A stretch of DNA of 64,000 bases from Streptococcus pneumoniae (lineage in GTDB: Bacteria; Bacillota; Bacilli; Lactobacillales; Streptococcaceae): the NCBI RefSeq assembly GCF_001347015.1, contig NZ_CFGI01000002.1, positions 1 to 64,000 of the forward strand, read 5' to 3'. This document shows, in pieces, positions 56,054 to 64,000 of the stretch. The notes under the pieces are model-generated. The model made no database searches. It worked only from the letters and a program-made list of their open reading frames with translations, and was not told the DNA's origin. The position numbers and the translations under genes are program-made. Position 1 is the stretch's first letter; every line of letters starts with the position of its first letter.

Positions 56054-56911
56054 TTATTTTCTATCCAATGTTCGAAGTGCTGCCTGATAGGTTTGCTCCA
56101 TTAGCATAGTAATGGTCATAGGACCTACACCTCCAGGAACTGGCGTAATATGGCTAGCAAGTGGGGCAACTGCCTCATAATCCACATCCCCACAGAGCTT
56201 CCCATTTTCATCTCGGTTCATCCCAACGTCAATGACTACCGCACCTGGTTTGACAAAGTCAGCAGTCACAAACTTAGCACGACCGATTGCGACCACAAGA
56301 ATATCTGCTTTAGTAGCCACCTTGGCAAGATTATGAGTCCGTGAGTGAGTCAAGGTAACTGTAGCATTCTTGGCCAAAAGAAGCTGAGCCATGGGTTTTC
56401 CAACGATATTAGAACGACCGATGACGACCGCATTTTTACCTTCCAAGTCAATCCCATATTCATGGAACATTTCCATAATTCCTGCAGGTGTCGAAGGAAT
56501 CATGACTGGATGACCAGACCAGAGACGCCCCATGTTTAAGGGATGGAACCCATCCACATCCTTTTCTGGATCAATAGCCAATAGAACCGCCTCTTCATCA
56601 ATGTGTTTTGGTAATGGCAACTGAACCAAAATCCCATGCCAAGCTGAATCTTGATTGTATTTGGCAATCAAGTCTAACAATTCCTCTTGCGTAATGGTCT
56701 CTGGAACTCGCACTACTTCGCTACGGAAACCAGCCGCAAGAGCTGACCTCTCCTTGTTGCGAACGTAGACTTGGCTGGCTGGATTGTCCCCAACCAAAAT
56801 CACTACCAAACCAGGCACTAGACCTGTTTCTTCCTTTAATTTTTCAGTCTTTTCAGCCAACTGCCCCTGCAATTTGGTCGCTAAAGCTTTCCCATCAATA
56901 ATCTGTGTCAT
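56054..56911 (-). CDS. folD: Bifunctional methylene-THF dehydrogenase/cyclohydrolase
   Basis: FolD converts 5,10-methylene-THF to 10-formyl-THF in two steps, supplying one-carbon units. The 285-residue protein has the catalytic YVRNKERSA region with Lys, [34 protein letters not shown] (NADP fold) and the C-terminal [15 protein letters not shown]. The ATG at 56911 is the family start; a 26-codon longer frame is rejected. It borders the IS graveyard. Confidence 0.97.
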   Translation of the reverse strand: MTQIIDGKALATKLQGQLAEKTEKLKEETGLVPGLVVILVGDNPASQVYVRNKERSALAAGFRSEVVRVPETITQEELLDLIAKYNQDSAWHGILVQLPLPKHIDEEAVLLAIDPEKDVDGFHPLNMGRLWSGHPVMIPSTPAGIMEMFHEYGIDLEGKNAVVIGRSNIVGKPMAQLLLAKNATVTLTHSRTHNLAKVATKADILVVAIGRAKFVTADFVKPGAVVIDVGMNRDENGKLCGDVDYEAVAPLASHITPVPGGVGPMTITMLMEQTYQAALRTLDRK

Positions 56912-57010
56912 ATCACTTCTCTTTTCTTTCAAATATCTTCCATTATACCAAAAACTGCTAGTACCCTCTAACACTTCTTTTCTAGGCAATCCTATAGTTT
57001 CAAACTATAA

Positions 57011-57034
57011 GAAAAAGCTCTGGTCGAGCTTTTC
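57011..57034 (-). terminator. Terminator downstream of the amino acid ABC genes
   Basis: GAAAAGCTC-GACCA-GAGCTTTTTC on the minus strand, a hairpin with T run. Confidence 0.75.
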
Positions 57035-57088
57035 ACTAATCTATATTTTATATCTAAAGTTAGCTACAGAGAGCTTAACAAAGCTAAC

Positions 57089-57823
57089 TTATAAAACCTT
57101 ACTCAAGAAGTCTTTAGTCCGTTGTTCTTGGGTTTGTTCAAAAATCTGTTCAGGTGTTCCATCTTCAACAACCACACCGTCTGCCATAAAGATGACACGG
57201 TCTGCCACCTCACGAGCAAATCCCATTTCATGTGTTACGATAACCATGGTCATTCCTGACTTGGCTAAGTCTTGCATAACAGCCAGCACCTCACCTACCA
57301 TTTCAGGGTCCAAGGCTGAAGTCGGCTCGTCAAAAAGCAAGACATCAGGTTCCATGGCCAACCCACGCGCGATGGCAATCCGTTGTTGCTGCCCACCTGA
57401 CAAACTCTGTGGATAAGCAGTTGCCTTATCTGGTAAACCAACTTTTTCCAAAAGTTCCTGAGCTCTCTTCTCAGCAACTGCCTTGCTCTCACCTTTGGTT
57501 TTGATAGGTGACAAGGTGATATTTTCCATCACAGTCATATTAGGAAAGAGGTTAAATTGTTGGAAAACCATGCCCATCTTCTCACGCATGGCAAATAGGT
57601 CATTCTTCTTGTCCGTAATATCGACTCCCTCAAAGATAACCTTCCCCTTGGTTGCTTCTTCCAACAAATTCATAGAGCGAAGCAAGGTAGATTTCCCGCT
57701 CCCTGAAGGACCGATGATAACGACAACTTCTCCTCTTTTAATCTCAAGGTTGATGCCCTTCAATACTTCATTCTTTCCAAATGATTTATGTAAATTTTCA
57801 ATTTTTATCAAGGTTTCTGTCAT
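57089..57823 (-). CDS. Polar amino acid ABC transporter ATP-binding protein
   Basis: The 244-residue GlnQ/HisP-type ATPase has Walker [11 protein letters not shown]-loop [14 protein letters not shown], signature [16 protein letters not shown] and Walker [15 protein letters not shown]. It powers amino acid uptake (glutamine or similar) with the permease gene just upstream; their stop/start overlap is TAATG. No binding protein is adjacent, so it must come from elsewhere. Confidence 0.93.
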   Translation of the reverse strand: MTETLIKIENLHKSFGKNEVLKGINLEIKRGEVVVIIGPSGSGKSTLLRSMNLLEEATKGKVIFEGVDITDKKNDLFAMREKMGMVFQQFNLFPNMTVMENITLSPIKTKGESKAVAEKRAQELLEKVGLPDKATAYPQSLSGGQQQRIAIARGLAMEPDVLLFDEPTSALDPEMVGEVLAVMQDLAKSGMTMVIVTHEMGFAREVADRVIFMADGVVVEDGTPEQIFEQTQEQRTKDFLSKVL

Positions 57824-58506
57824 TATTTCTTATCTCCTTGTCCCATACGTTTTTCAAAAGCTTTCAAGGCTACTGTCAAAATAGAAGTCATAATCAAGTA
57901 ATAAAAGGCTGCAAATAAAAGTGGTGTTAAAGGTAGATAGGTTGTTGTAGAAACTGTTGTAGCCCCGTTCCACAACTCCATAACACCAATAGCTGATAAG
58001 AGGGAGCTGTCCTTGATAATGGTGATAAATTCGTTCCCCAATGCTGGCAAAATATTTTTGATTGCTTGTGGCAAAATCACATATCTCATAGCATTTTTAG
58101 GACGAATCCCTAGCGAATAAGCCGCCTCTAGCTGACCTTTTGGAACTGCATTGATTCCGGCACGAACAGTCTCAGAAACATAAGCACCACTGTTCATAGA
58201 AATAATCAAAATCCCTGGAATCAGACGAGAAAGATCAACACCTAAAATTCCAACCTGAATAGTCGGAGCATTGATGTGCATAAGAGCAAAGGCAATCATA
58301 ATCTGAACCATCATCGGTGTCCCACGGAAAATCCAAACGTACAAGTTGGCGAGCCAAACAAGCGGTTTAAACTTTGAACGTTGCCCAAAAGCCAAGACAA
58401 CACCCAAAATAGTTCCCAAAAAGACAACACAGATAGAAATGAGAACCGTCACAACAGCCCCATAGTTAAAATAAGGTAAATACTTAGGTAAAAAAGAAAA
58501 ATTCAT
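57823..58506 (-). CDS. Polar amino acid ABC transporter permease
   Basis: The 227-residue HisMQ-type permease has about five helices and the EAA loop [18 protein letters not shown]. The ATG at 58506 ([20 protein letters not shown]) is the family-like start; the longer frame to 58569 is hydrophobic noise. The ribosome binding site is weak. It is divergent from the DUF1797 gene. Confidence 0.93.
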   Translation of the reverse strand: MNFSFLPKYLPYFNYGAVVTVLISICVVFLGTILGVVLAFGQRSKFKPLVWLANLYVWIFRGTPMMVQIMIAFALMHINAPTIQVGILGVDLSRLIPGILIISMNSGAYVSETVRAGINAVPKGQLEAAYSLGIRPKNAMRYVILPQAIKNILPALGNEFITIIKDSSLLSAIGVMELWNGATTVSTTTYLPLTPLLFAAFYYLIMTSILTVALKAFEKRMGQGDKK

Positions 58507-58696
58507 AGTCACACTGCTTTCTAAAATAGAATACTGTATGATTATAACATGTATTGAATTAAAATTCAAACTTTTTATCCGATTTATTCAAAAAAACTTT
58601 AAGCTGGTAGAATTAGCGAGAAATCTTAGTTTTTTCTAGTCAATTTGGCCTCCTTTATGGTAAAATAGTAACGATAAGAAATGAAGGAGAATCAAA

Positions 58697-58927
58697 ATGG
58701 AATCACATTTGGTTAGAATCATCAACCGCCTTGAAGCAATGGCAAACGATGGCGGAAATTTAAAACGTAATTTTGAACGCGAAGGAGTTGTTGTTGCAGA
58801 AGTTGCATACAGCCACGACGAAGAAAACGGCTCAATCTTTACCCTTCGTGATGTAGAAGCTCGCGAAACGTATACGTTTGATAGCATTGACTTGATTGCA
58901 ATGGAGATTTACGAACTCCTTTACTAA
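58697..58927 (+). CDS. DUF1797 family protein
   Basis: The 76-residue acidic protein (MESHLVRIINRLEAMANDGG) is of the DUF1797/YkuJ type, small cytosolic proteins of unknown role in Firmicutes. GAAGGAG lies 9 bases upstream. It is monocistronic and followed by a terminator. Confidence 0.85.
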   Translation: MESHLVRIINRLEAMANDGGNLKRNFEREGVVVAEVAYSHDEENGSIFTLRDVEARETYTFDSIDLIAMEIYELLY

Positions 58928-58963
58928 TACAAAACAAGCTGGGATTACACCCTGCATGTCTAA

Positions 58964-58999
58964 CCAAAATCCTTTTTGTCTCACAAATAGGATTTTTTT
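58964..58999 (+). terminator. Terminator downstream of the DUF1797 gene
   Basis: AAAATCCT and AGGATTTT flank a loop and end in seven T residues. Confidence 0.7.
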
Positions 59000-59059
59000 A
59001 TAGTCCAAATTCACAAAAATTTTCATTATAACAACTTCTCAAAGCTGCAATCTTTTTAC

Positions 59060-59087
59060 TTGCTTTACACCCCAATCCTGTTATAAT
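59060..59087 (+). promoter_or_regulatory. Promoter of clpE
   Basis: TTGCTT and TATAAT are 16 bases apart; the CtsR site follows 13 bases later. Confidence 0.65.
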
Positions 59088-59100
59088 GAAAGTATAGAAA

Positions 59101-59117
59101 TTTGACTATTTTTGACC
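59101..59117 (+). promoter_or_regulatory. CtsR-binding site (heat-shock operator) of clpE
   Basis: TTTGACTATTTTTGACC is the exact complement of the CtsR heptad repeat (A/G)GTCAAA-NAN-(A/G)GTCAAA. Lying just after the -10, it would block transcription until CtsR is released by heat or misfolded protein. Confidence 0.9.
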
Positions 59118-59157
59118 TTTAAACAGGTCAAGCTAAAGAAAGAAATGAGGTAGATGT

Positions 59158-61416
59158 ATGCTTTGTCAAAACTGTAAAATCAACGACTCAACAATTCATC
59201 TTTACACCAATCTCAATGGAAAGCAAAAACAAATTGACCTCTGTCAAAGCTGCTATAAGATTATCAAAACAGATCCTAACAATAGCCTCTTTAAAGGAAT
59301 GACAGATTTGAACAATCGTGATTTCGATCCCTTTGGTGATTTCTTCAACGACCTAAACAATTTCAGACCTTCTAACAACACTCCTCCTATTCCCCCAACC
59401 CAATCAGGTGGAGGTTATGGTGGAAATGGCGGTTATGGTTCTCAAAATCATGGATCCGCTCAAACTCCACCACCAAGCCAAGAAAAAGGCCTGCTGGAAG
59501 AATTTGGTATCAACGTAACTGAGATTGCCCGTCGTGGAGGCATTGATCCCGTTATTGGGCGCGACGATGAGATTATCCGTGTCATCGAGATTCTCAATCG
59601 TAGAACCAAGAATAATCCTGTTCTTATCGGTGAACCTGGTGTCGGAAAAACTGCCGTTGTCGAAGGTCTAGCTCAGAAAATTGTTGATGGCGATGTGCCA
59701 CATAAACTCCAAGGTAAACAAGTCATCCGTCTGGATGTGGTTAGCCTGGTCCAAGGAACGGGTATCCGAGGACAATTTGAAGAACGCATGCAAAAACTCA
59801 TGGAAGAAATTCGCAAACGTGAGGATATCATCCTCTTTATCGATGAAATCCATGAAATTGTTGGTGCAGGTTCTGCGAGCGATGGTAATATGGATGCTGG
59901 AAATATCCTCAAGCCAGCCCTTGCTCGTGGAGAACTGCAACTGGTCGGTGCTACTACTCTCAATGAATACCGTATCATTGAAAAGGATGCTGCCCTAGAG
60001 CGCCGTATGCAGCCTGTTAAAGTCGATGAACCAACCGTGGAAGAAACAATCACTATCCTCAAAGGAATTCAAAAGAAATACGAAGACTACCACCACGTTC
60101 AGTATACCGATGCTGCAATTGAAGCAGCTGCAACTCTTTCCAATCGCTACATCCAAGATCGCTTCTTGCCTGACAAGGCCATTGACCTCCTAGATGAAGC
60201 TGGTTCTAAGATGAACTTGACCTTGAATTTTGTCGATCCTAAAGTGATTGATCAACGCTTGATTGAGGCTGAAAATCTCAAGTCTCAAGCTACACGAGAA
60301 GAAGATTTTGAAAAGGCTGCCTACTTCCGCGACCAGATTGCCAAATATAAGGAAATGCAAAAGAAAAAGGTCACAGACCAGGATACTCCTATCATCAGTG
60401 AGAAAACCATTGAGCACATTATCGAGCAGAAAACCAATATCCCTGTTGGCGATTTGAAAGAGAAAGAACAATCTCAACTCATCCATCTAGCCGAAGATCT
60501 CAAGTCTCATGTTATTGGGCAGGATGATGCAGTCGATAAGATTGCCAAGGCTATTCGCCGGAATCGTGTCGGACTTGGTACCCCTAACCGCCCAATTGGA
60601 AGCTTCCTCTTTGTCGGACCAACTGGTGTCGGTAAGACAGAACTTTCCAAACAACTAGCTATCGAACTCTTTGGTTCTGCTGATAGCATGATTCGCTTTG
60701 ACATGAGTGAATACATGGAGAAACATAGTGTGGCTAAGTTGGTCGGCGCTCCTCCAGGTTATGTTGGCTATGATGAGGCTGGTCAATTAACTGAAAAAGT
60801 TCGCCGCAATCCCTATTCTCTTATTCTCTTGGATGAAGTAGAAAAAGCCCATCCAGATGTCATGCATATGTTCCTTCAAGTCTTGGACGATGGCCGTTTG
60901 ACAGATGGGCAAGGGCGCACCGTTAGCTTCAAGGATGCCATCATCATCATGACCTCAAATGCAGGTACAGGTAAGGCAGAAGCCAGCGTTGGATTTGGGG
61001 CTGCTAGAGAAGGACGTACCAACTCTGTTCTCGGTGAACTCGGTAACTTCTTTAGCCCAGAGTTTATGAACCGTTTTGATGGCATTATCGAATTTAAGGC
61101 TCTCAGCAAGGACAACCTCCTTCAGATTGTCGAGCTTATGCTAGCAGACGTTAACAAGCGCCTTTCTAGCAACAACATTCATTTAGATGTAACTGACAAG
61201 GTCAAGGAAAAATTGGTTGACCTCGGCTATGATCCAAAAATGGGAGCACGCCCACTTCGTCGTACTATTCAAGACTATATTGAGGACGCAATCACTGACT
61301 ACTACCTTGAAAATCCAAGCGAAAAAGACCTCAAAGCAATTATGACTAGCAAGGGAAACATTCAGATTAAATCTGCCAAAAAAGCTGAAGTTAAAACTTC
61401 TGAAAAAGAAAAATAA
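59158..61416 (+). CDS. clpE: ATP-dependent Clp protease ATPase ClpE
   Basis: ClpE is a stress-induced HSP100 unfoldase that can hand substrates to ClpP. The 752-residue protein has an N-terminal zinc finger (LCQNCKIND ... LCQSCYKII), a Gly-rich linker, AAA domain 1 with GEPGVGKT, a UVR segment [20 protein letters not shown] domain 2 with GPTGVGKTE, and a ClpB D2 small domain. Translation starts after AAGAAATGAGG at 59158. Control by CtsR is read from the operator at 59101. Confidence 0.97.
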   Translation: MLCQNCKINDSTIHLYTNLNGKQKQIDLCQSCYKIIKTDPNNSLFKGMTDLNNRDFDPFGDFFNDLNNFRPSNNTPPIPPTQSGGGYGGNGGYGSQNHGSAQTPPPSQEKGLLEEFGINVTEIARRGGIDPVIGRDDEIIRVIEILNRRTKNNPVLIGEPGVGKTAVVEGLAQKIVDGDVPHKLQGKQVIRLDVVSLVQGTGIRGQFEERMQKLMEEIRKREDIILFIDEIHEIVGAGSASDGNMDAGNILKPALARGELQLVGATTLNEYRIIEKDAALERRMQPVKVDEPTVEETITILKGIQKKYEDYHHVQYTDAAIEAAATLSNRYIQDRFLPDKAIDLLDEAGSKMNLTLNFVDPKVIDQRLIEAENLKSQATREEDFEKAAYFRDQIAKYKEMQKKKVTDQDTPIISEKTIEHIIEQKTNIPVGDLKEKEQSQLIHLAEDLKSHVIGQDDAVDKIAKAIRRNRVGLGTPNRPIGSFLFVGPTGVGKTELSKQLAIELFGSADSMIRFDMSEYMEKHSVAKLVGAPPGYVGYDEAGQLTEKVRRNPYSLILLDEVEKAHPDVMHMFLQVLDDGRLTDGQGRTVSFKDAIIIMTSNAGTGKAEASVGFGAAREGRTNSVLGELGNFFSPEFMNRFDGIIEFKALSKDNLLQIVELMLADVNKRLSSNNIHLDVTDKVKEKLVDLGYDPKMGARPLRRTIQDYIEDAITDYYLENPSEKDLKAIMTSKGNIQIKSAKKAEVKTSEKEK

Positions 61417-61425
61417 ATCCTATAG

Positions 61426-61463
61426 AAAAGGAGTAGAAAATGAAATTTTTCTGCTTCTTTTTT
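61426..61463 (+). terminator. Terminator of clpE
   Basis: AAAAGGAGTAGAAAA and TTTTTCTGCTTCTTTTTT pair imperfectly and end in a T run. Confidence 0.65.
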
Positions 61464-61483
61464 ACTAAAATAACTGTAATTTC

Positions 61484-61512
61484 TTGACAGCTTGCCCTTT
61501 GTCCATTATGAT
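61484..61512 (+). promoter_or_regulatory. Promoter of the NUDIX gene
   Basis: TTGACA, 17 bases, TATGAT: near consensus. It shows that the longer upstream frame is not translated. Confidence 0.75.
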
Positions 61513-61546
61513 AATAATAACGATACTAGATAATGAGGAAAATGCA

Positions 61547-61999
61547 ATGGCAAACCCAACTTTCGGAGAAAAAAAAGCGAATACAGACTATGTTGCACGC
61601 TATGGAGTGTATGCAGTTATCCCTGACGCTGAACAAAAACAAATAGTTTTGGTTCAAGCTCCTAATGGTGCTTGGTTCTTACCAGGTGGAGAAATTGAAG
61701 CAGGTGAAAATCATCAGGAAGCCCTAAAGCGTGAATTGATTGAAGAGCTTGGCTTCACAGCTGAAATTGGTACTTATTACGGACAAGCTGACGAATATTT
61801 CTACTCTCGTCACCGTGACACCTACTACTACAATCCTGCTTACCTCTATGAAGCGACTTCTTTCAAAGAAGTGCAAAAGCCACTAGAAGACTTTAATCAT
61901 ATTGCTTGGTTCCCTATTGATGAGGCTATTGAAAATCTTAAACGTGGTAGCCATAAATGGGCCATCCAATCTTGGAAAAAACAGCATAAGATTGACTAA
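61547..61999 (+). CDS. NUDIX hydrolase
   Basis: The 150-residue protein has a complete NUDIX box: GGEIEAGENHQEALKRELIE followed by ELGF (GX5EX7REUXEEXGU). NUDIX enzymes hydrolyse nucleoside diphosphates linked to another moiety; the substrate here is unknown. I take ATG 61547 (MANPTFGEKKANTDY) with GAGGA upstream, downstream of the promoter. Its TAA stop is the first part of a BOX element. Confidence 0.9.
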   Translation: MANPTFGEKKANTDYVARYGVYAVIPDAEQKQIVLVQAPNGAWFLPGGEIEAGENHQEALKRELIEELGFTAEIGTYYGQADEYFYSRHRDTYYYNPAYLYEATSFKEVQKPLEDFNHIAWFPIDEAIENLKRGSHKWAIQSWKKQHKID

Positions 62000-62150
62000 T
62001 ACTCTTCGAAAATCTCTTCAAACCACATCAACGTCGCCTTACCGTAGGTATACGATACTGACTCTGTCAGTTCTATCCACAACCTCAAAACACTGTTTTG
62101 AGCAACCTGCGGCTAGCTTCCTAATTTGCACTTTGATTTTCATTGAGTAT
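61999..62150 (+). repeat. BOX element (A1B1C1 type)
   Basis: A 152-base element starting ATACTCTTCGAAAATCTCTT and ending TTTTCATTGAGTAT, with the boxA segment ACGTCGCCTTACCGTAGG and boxC CTCAAAACACTGTTTTGAG. It begins at the last base of the NUDIX stop codon and ends before the DUF1827 promoter. Confidence 0.92.
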
Positions 62151-62210
62151 AAATCAAGCGACTTTATTTAAAAAGTGCTATAATAGAATTAGAAAATCGG
62201 AGGAAATGTT

Positions 62211-62510
62211 ATGAAGCTTATCAATACGACAAACTCACACTCGCAACTTGTAAAAAGCCAGCTAGAAAGTACAGATGCAACCCTTGTTGAGGTTTATTCT
62301 GCAGGGAATACAGATGTTATTTTTACCCAAGCTCCGCTTCACTATGAAATCCTCATCTCAAACAAACACCGTGCTATTCGTGAGCCTGAAATCGAAACCA
62401 TTCAAGAATTTTTCTTGAAACGTAAAATTGATAAGGACTCTATTGATGAAGCCAATATCAAGACACTCTACTCAGAGAAATTGATTGGAATTTCAATCCC
62501 AATCAAGTAA
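62211..62510 (+). CDS. DUF1827 family protein
   Basis: The 99-residue protein (MKLINTTNSHSQLVKSQLES) is of the DUF1827 family found in streptococci and lactococci; function unknown. An extended -10 (TGCTATAAT, 62176-62184) and GGAGGA precede it. Confidence 0.82.
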   Translation: MKLINTTNSHSQLVKSQLESTDATLVEVYSAGNTDVIFTQAPLHYEILISNKHRAIREPEIETIQEFFLKRKIDKDSIDEANIKTLYSEKLIGISIPIK

Positions 62511-62562
62511 GGAAATTGAGTAAAAACTCGACTTGAGCGAAAGTCCAATAAGTCTTTCCATA

Positions 62563-62611
62563 ATAAAACGCATAGTAGCAAGAGTTCTACACCCGCTATT
62601 ATGCGTTTTTA
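62563..62611 (+). terminator. Terminator of the DUF1827 gene
   Basis: AAAACGCATAGTAGC and GCTATTATGCGTTTTT pair, followed by T residues. Confidence 0.75.
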
Positions 62612-62647
62612 TAATTTTGAATCCTTTTGCTCACGATACTACTATAG

Positions 62648-62689
62648 AAAAAGATTTGATTCTGCTTCTCACACAATCAAATCTTTTTC
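62648..62689. terminator. Bidirectional terminator downstream of ezrA
   Basis: AAAAAGATTTGATT and AATCAAATCTTTTT pair perfectly with A/T on both sides; it lies just past the ezrA stop. Confidence 0.8.
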
Positions 62690-62694
62690 TTTTA

Positions 62695-64000
62695 TTAAAA
62701 ACGAATCGTTTCACGTGTTTTTTCATATGAGGTAACAAAGCGGTTGGTTACACCAGGCTCTGCCACTTCCAATGCTTGAGAAATCTTGTCAAATGAAGCG
62801 TGATAATCAAATTCTTTTTCAAAAATATCTAAAGCTTCGTTAAATGCTTCTTGAATACGTTCATCAAATGAGCGGTAGCGGTTAGAATATTGCAATAGTT
62901 GCTCTGTCAAGGTTGCATACTGCACAATATTATAAGTTTCCGTTTCTAAAGCTTCCATATCATTCGTTGCAATTTCAAGAACTCGGGTAACAGATTCAAT
63001 GTTAATCATTTTCTGTTCTAACTCAACCATTAAATCCTCGGTATTATTGCTTGCCGTAAAGAATAACTTCAAGAAAGTTTGTGGAATACCTGGCAGATTG
63101 CGTTTTTCCATGTATCGCTTGATAGTATGGAGACGATTGACATAAACATTTGCCTTTTGACGTGCATTGATATCATCTTTCTCAATTTGTGTCAGGCGCT
63201 CACTAACTGAAATTTGCTCATCTTCAATATCTTTTAGTTGAGTTTGTAAATCCTCAAGATTTTCTTCAAGAACTGAATAAGCTTGGGTTGGTTCTTCTTG
63301 ATTTGAAGTTACCTCAACAATAGCTGCCTCAAAACTCTCTAATTCTGTCTGAATACGACGAACATGGCTTGCAGCTGTCTCAGGAAGTAAATAGGTCTTA
63401 CTCAAACGTGCAATATCTTCTCCCAATAAAGTATTATTCTCTTTCATATGTTGAAGGTAAGTTGGAAGAGTTGCAAGTAGATTTTCCACTACTTTCTGAG
63501 CAGCAATTTCTCGAGTAAAAATATCATACAAGGCATTGATTTCCTCTTGTGCCTGTCCATTCTCATATTCGGCATTATCCAATTCCAACTGGCGAATATT
63601 CTCTTGGTTTTTCTTGAATGCTTCATAAAGCAAGTGGAAACGTGCTTCAATATCCGTTTCAACAAAATGATAATTAGCATCAATTAGTTTACGATAACCA
63701 TCTTCTAAATCTTCTAGTTGATCTGGTAGCTCTTTAGATAATGTTGTTACAATTGCTGGTATACGATCAACAATATGTGTCAAAGCCAAGATATGATTTT
63801 CAGCATTATCCAAAATCACAGCAGCTTCTACTGGGTCACCCGATGAATTCAAGGTTACAAATTGTGAAAATTCAGATTGGATATTTTCTAATTGTTTTTC
63901 AATTTCATCCAAGGCTTGACCATACTGTTCTGAATTTTCAGCAACTCTATGCTGAAGTTCCTCAAATAAATCCAAAGCATGAAGAACACGACCACTATTT
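62695..64000 (-). CDS. ezrA: Septation ring regulator EzrA (C-terminal part)
   Basis: EzrA is a membrane-anchored, spectrin-like coiled-coil protein that organises the FtsZ ring. Only the C-terminal 434 codons are in the window, almost all predicted coiled coil. The frame runs off the edge at 64000 (reading NSGRVLHALDLFEEL inward), so the N-terminal membrane helix is outside. The end MLQYSNRYRSFDERIQEAFN-like segment and KISQALEVAEPGV are typical. The internal Met at 63975 is not the start. Confidence 0.93.
   Translation of the reverse strand, partial: NSGRVLHALDLFEELQHRVAENSEQYGQALDEIEKQLENIQSEFSQFVTLNSSGDPVEAAVILDNAENHILALTHIVDRIPAIVTTLSKELPDQLEDLEDGYRKLIDANYHFVETDIEARFHLLYEAFKKNQENIRQLELDNAEYENGQAQEEINALYDIFTREIAAQKVVENLLATLPTYLQHMKENNTLLGEDIARLSKTYLLPETAASHVRRIQTELESFEAAIVEVTSNQEEPTQAYSVLEENLEDLQTQLKDIEDEQISVSERLTQIEKDDINARQKANVYVNRLHTIKRYMEKRNLPGIPQTFLKLFFTASNNTEDLMVELEQKMINIESVTRVLEIATNDMEALETETYNIVQYATLTEQLLQYSNRYRSFDERIQEAFNEALDIFEKEFDYHASFDKISQALEVAEPGVTNRFVTSYEKTRETIRF

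Overview
The window looks like chromosome of a mitis-group Streptococcus, most likely S. mitis or a very close relative. Four things point there. Gene order follows the pneumococcal core (suf, dnaX, rpsA, parC/parE, pnrA-nup, coaA, rpsT, deoD, deoB-rpiA, folD, clpE). There are two pneumococcal-type BOX repeats. There are remnants of IS1381 and IS630-Spn1. The parE-parC gap holds an ANT-like gene, as described for viridans mitis-group strains but not typical pneumococci. ParC also carries the viridans-type residues Gly52 and Asp91.

Layout. 1-5.4 kb: sufCDSUB Fe-S cluster assembly operon (minus strand). 5.5-9.8 kb: DUF3272 protein, dnaX, a GAF-type methionine sulfoxide reductase, rpsA, tRNA-Gln, tRNA-Tyr and a DUF2969 protein. 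9.9-15.4 kb: ilvE, an AliA/AliB-type peptide-binding lipoprotein, DUF969, DUF979 and pcp, all one way, behind a perfect CodY box. 15.4-24.4 kb: parE and parC split by a 4.6 kb AT-rich accessory block (RES toxin pseudogene, HRGH-type nuclease, ANT-like nucleotidyltransferase, RelA/SpoT-like synthetase). 24.6-33 kb: plsY, then a nucleoside uptake and salvage operon (methyltransferase, pdp, deoC, cdd, pnrA, three ABC transporter genes). 33-37.5 kb: coaA, rpsT, a FlaR-like kinase, sir2, deoD. 37.7-40.5 kb: a large secreted protein. 41-45.4 kb: rpiA-deoB-DUF1697-punA and the NAD(P)H-hydrate dehydratase. 45.5-56 kb: a strikingly AT-rich accessory block. 56-64 kb: folD, an amino acid ABC transporter, a DUF1797 protein, CtsR-controlled clpE, a NUDIX hydrolase, a DUF1827 protein and the 3' part of ezrA.

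Two regions stand out. The first is the 915-residue secreted protein at 37743-40490. It joins a YSIRK-like signal, Ca-binding DxDxDG repeats, a class 3 lipase domain (GHSLGG), two F5/8C lectin domains and a C-terminal segment that I read as domain 4 of a cholesterol-dependent cytolysin. That segment keeps the Thr-Leu cholesterol-recognition pair but has a degenerate undecapeptide. The second is the block at 45.5-54.2 kb. It is a toxin-free row of small acidic proteins of immunity-type families (DUF2695, DUF4026/DUF2314, DUF695/RraB, Imm17, DMP19/DUF4375) plus a Fic protein, with duplicated and decaying members. It fits the idea of a polyimmunity locus. The parE-parC gap is a second accessory hotspot with toxin- or defence-like enzymes.

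Regulation readable from sequence: a perfect CodY box upstream of ilvE, a perfect CtsR box upstream of clpE, an intra-operon terminator hairpin between pnrA and the nucleoside transporter genes, alternative hairpins in the deoD leader, and a plsY promoter placed so that the mRNA may be leaderless. All protein family calls were made by eye from motifs and memory; no searches were run.
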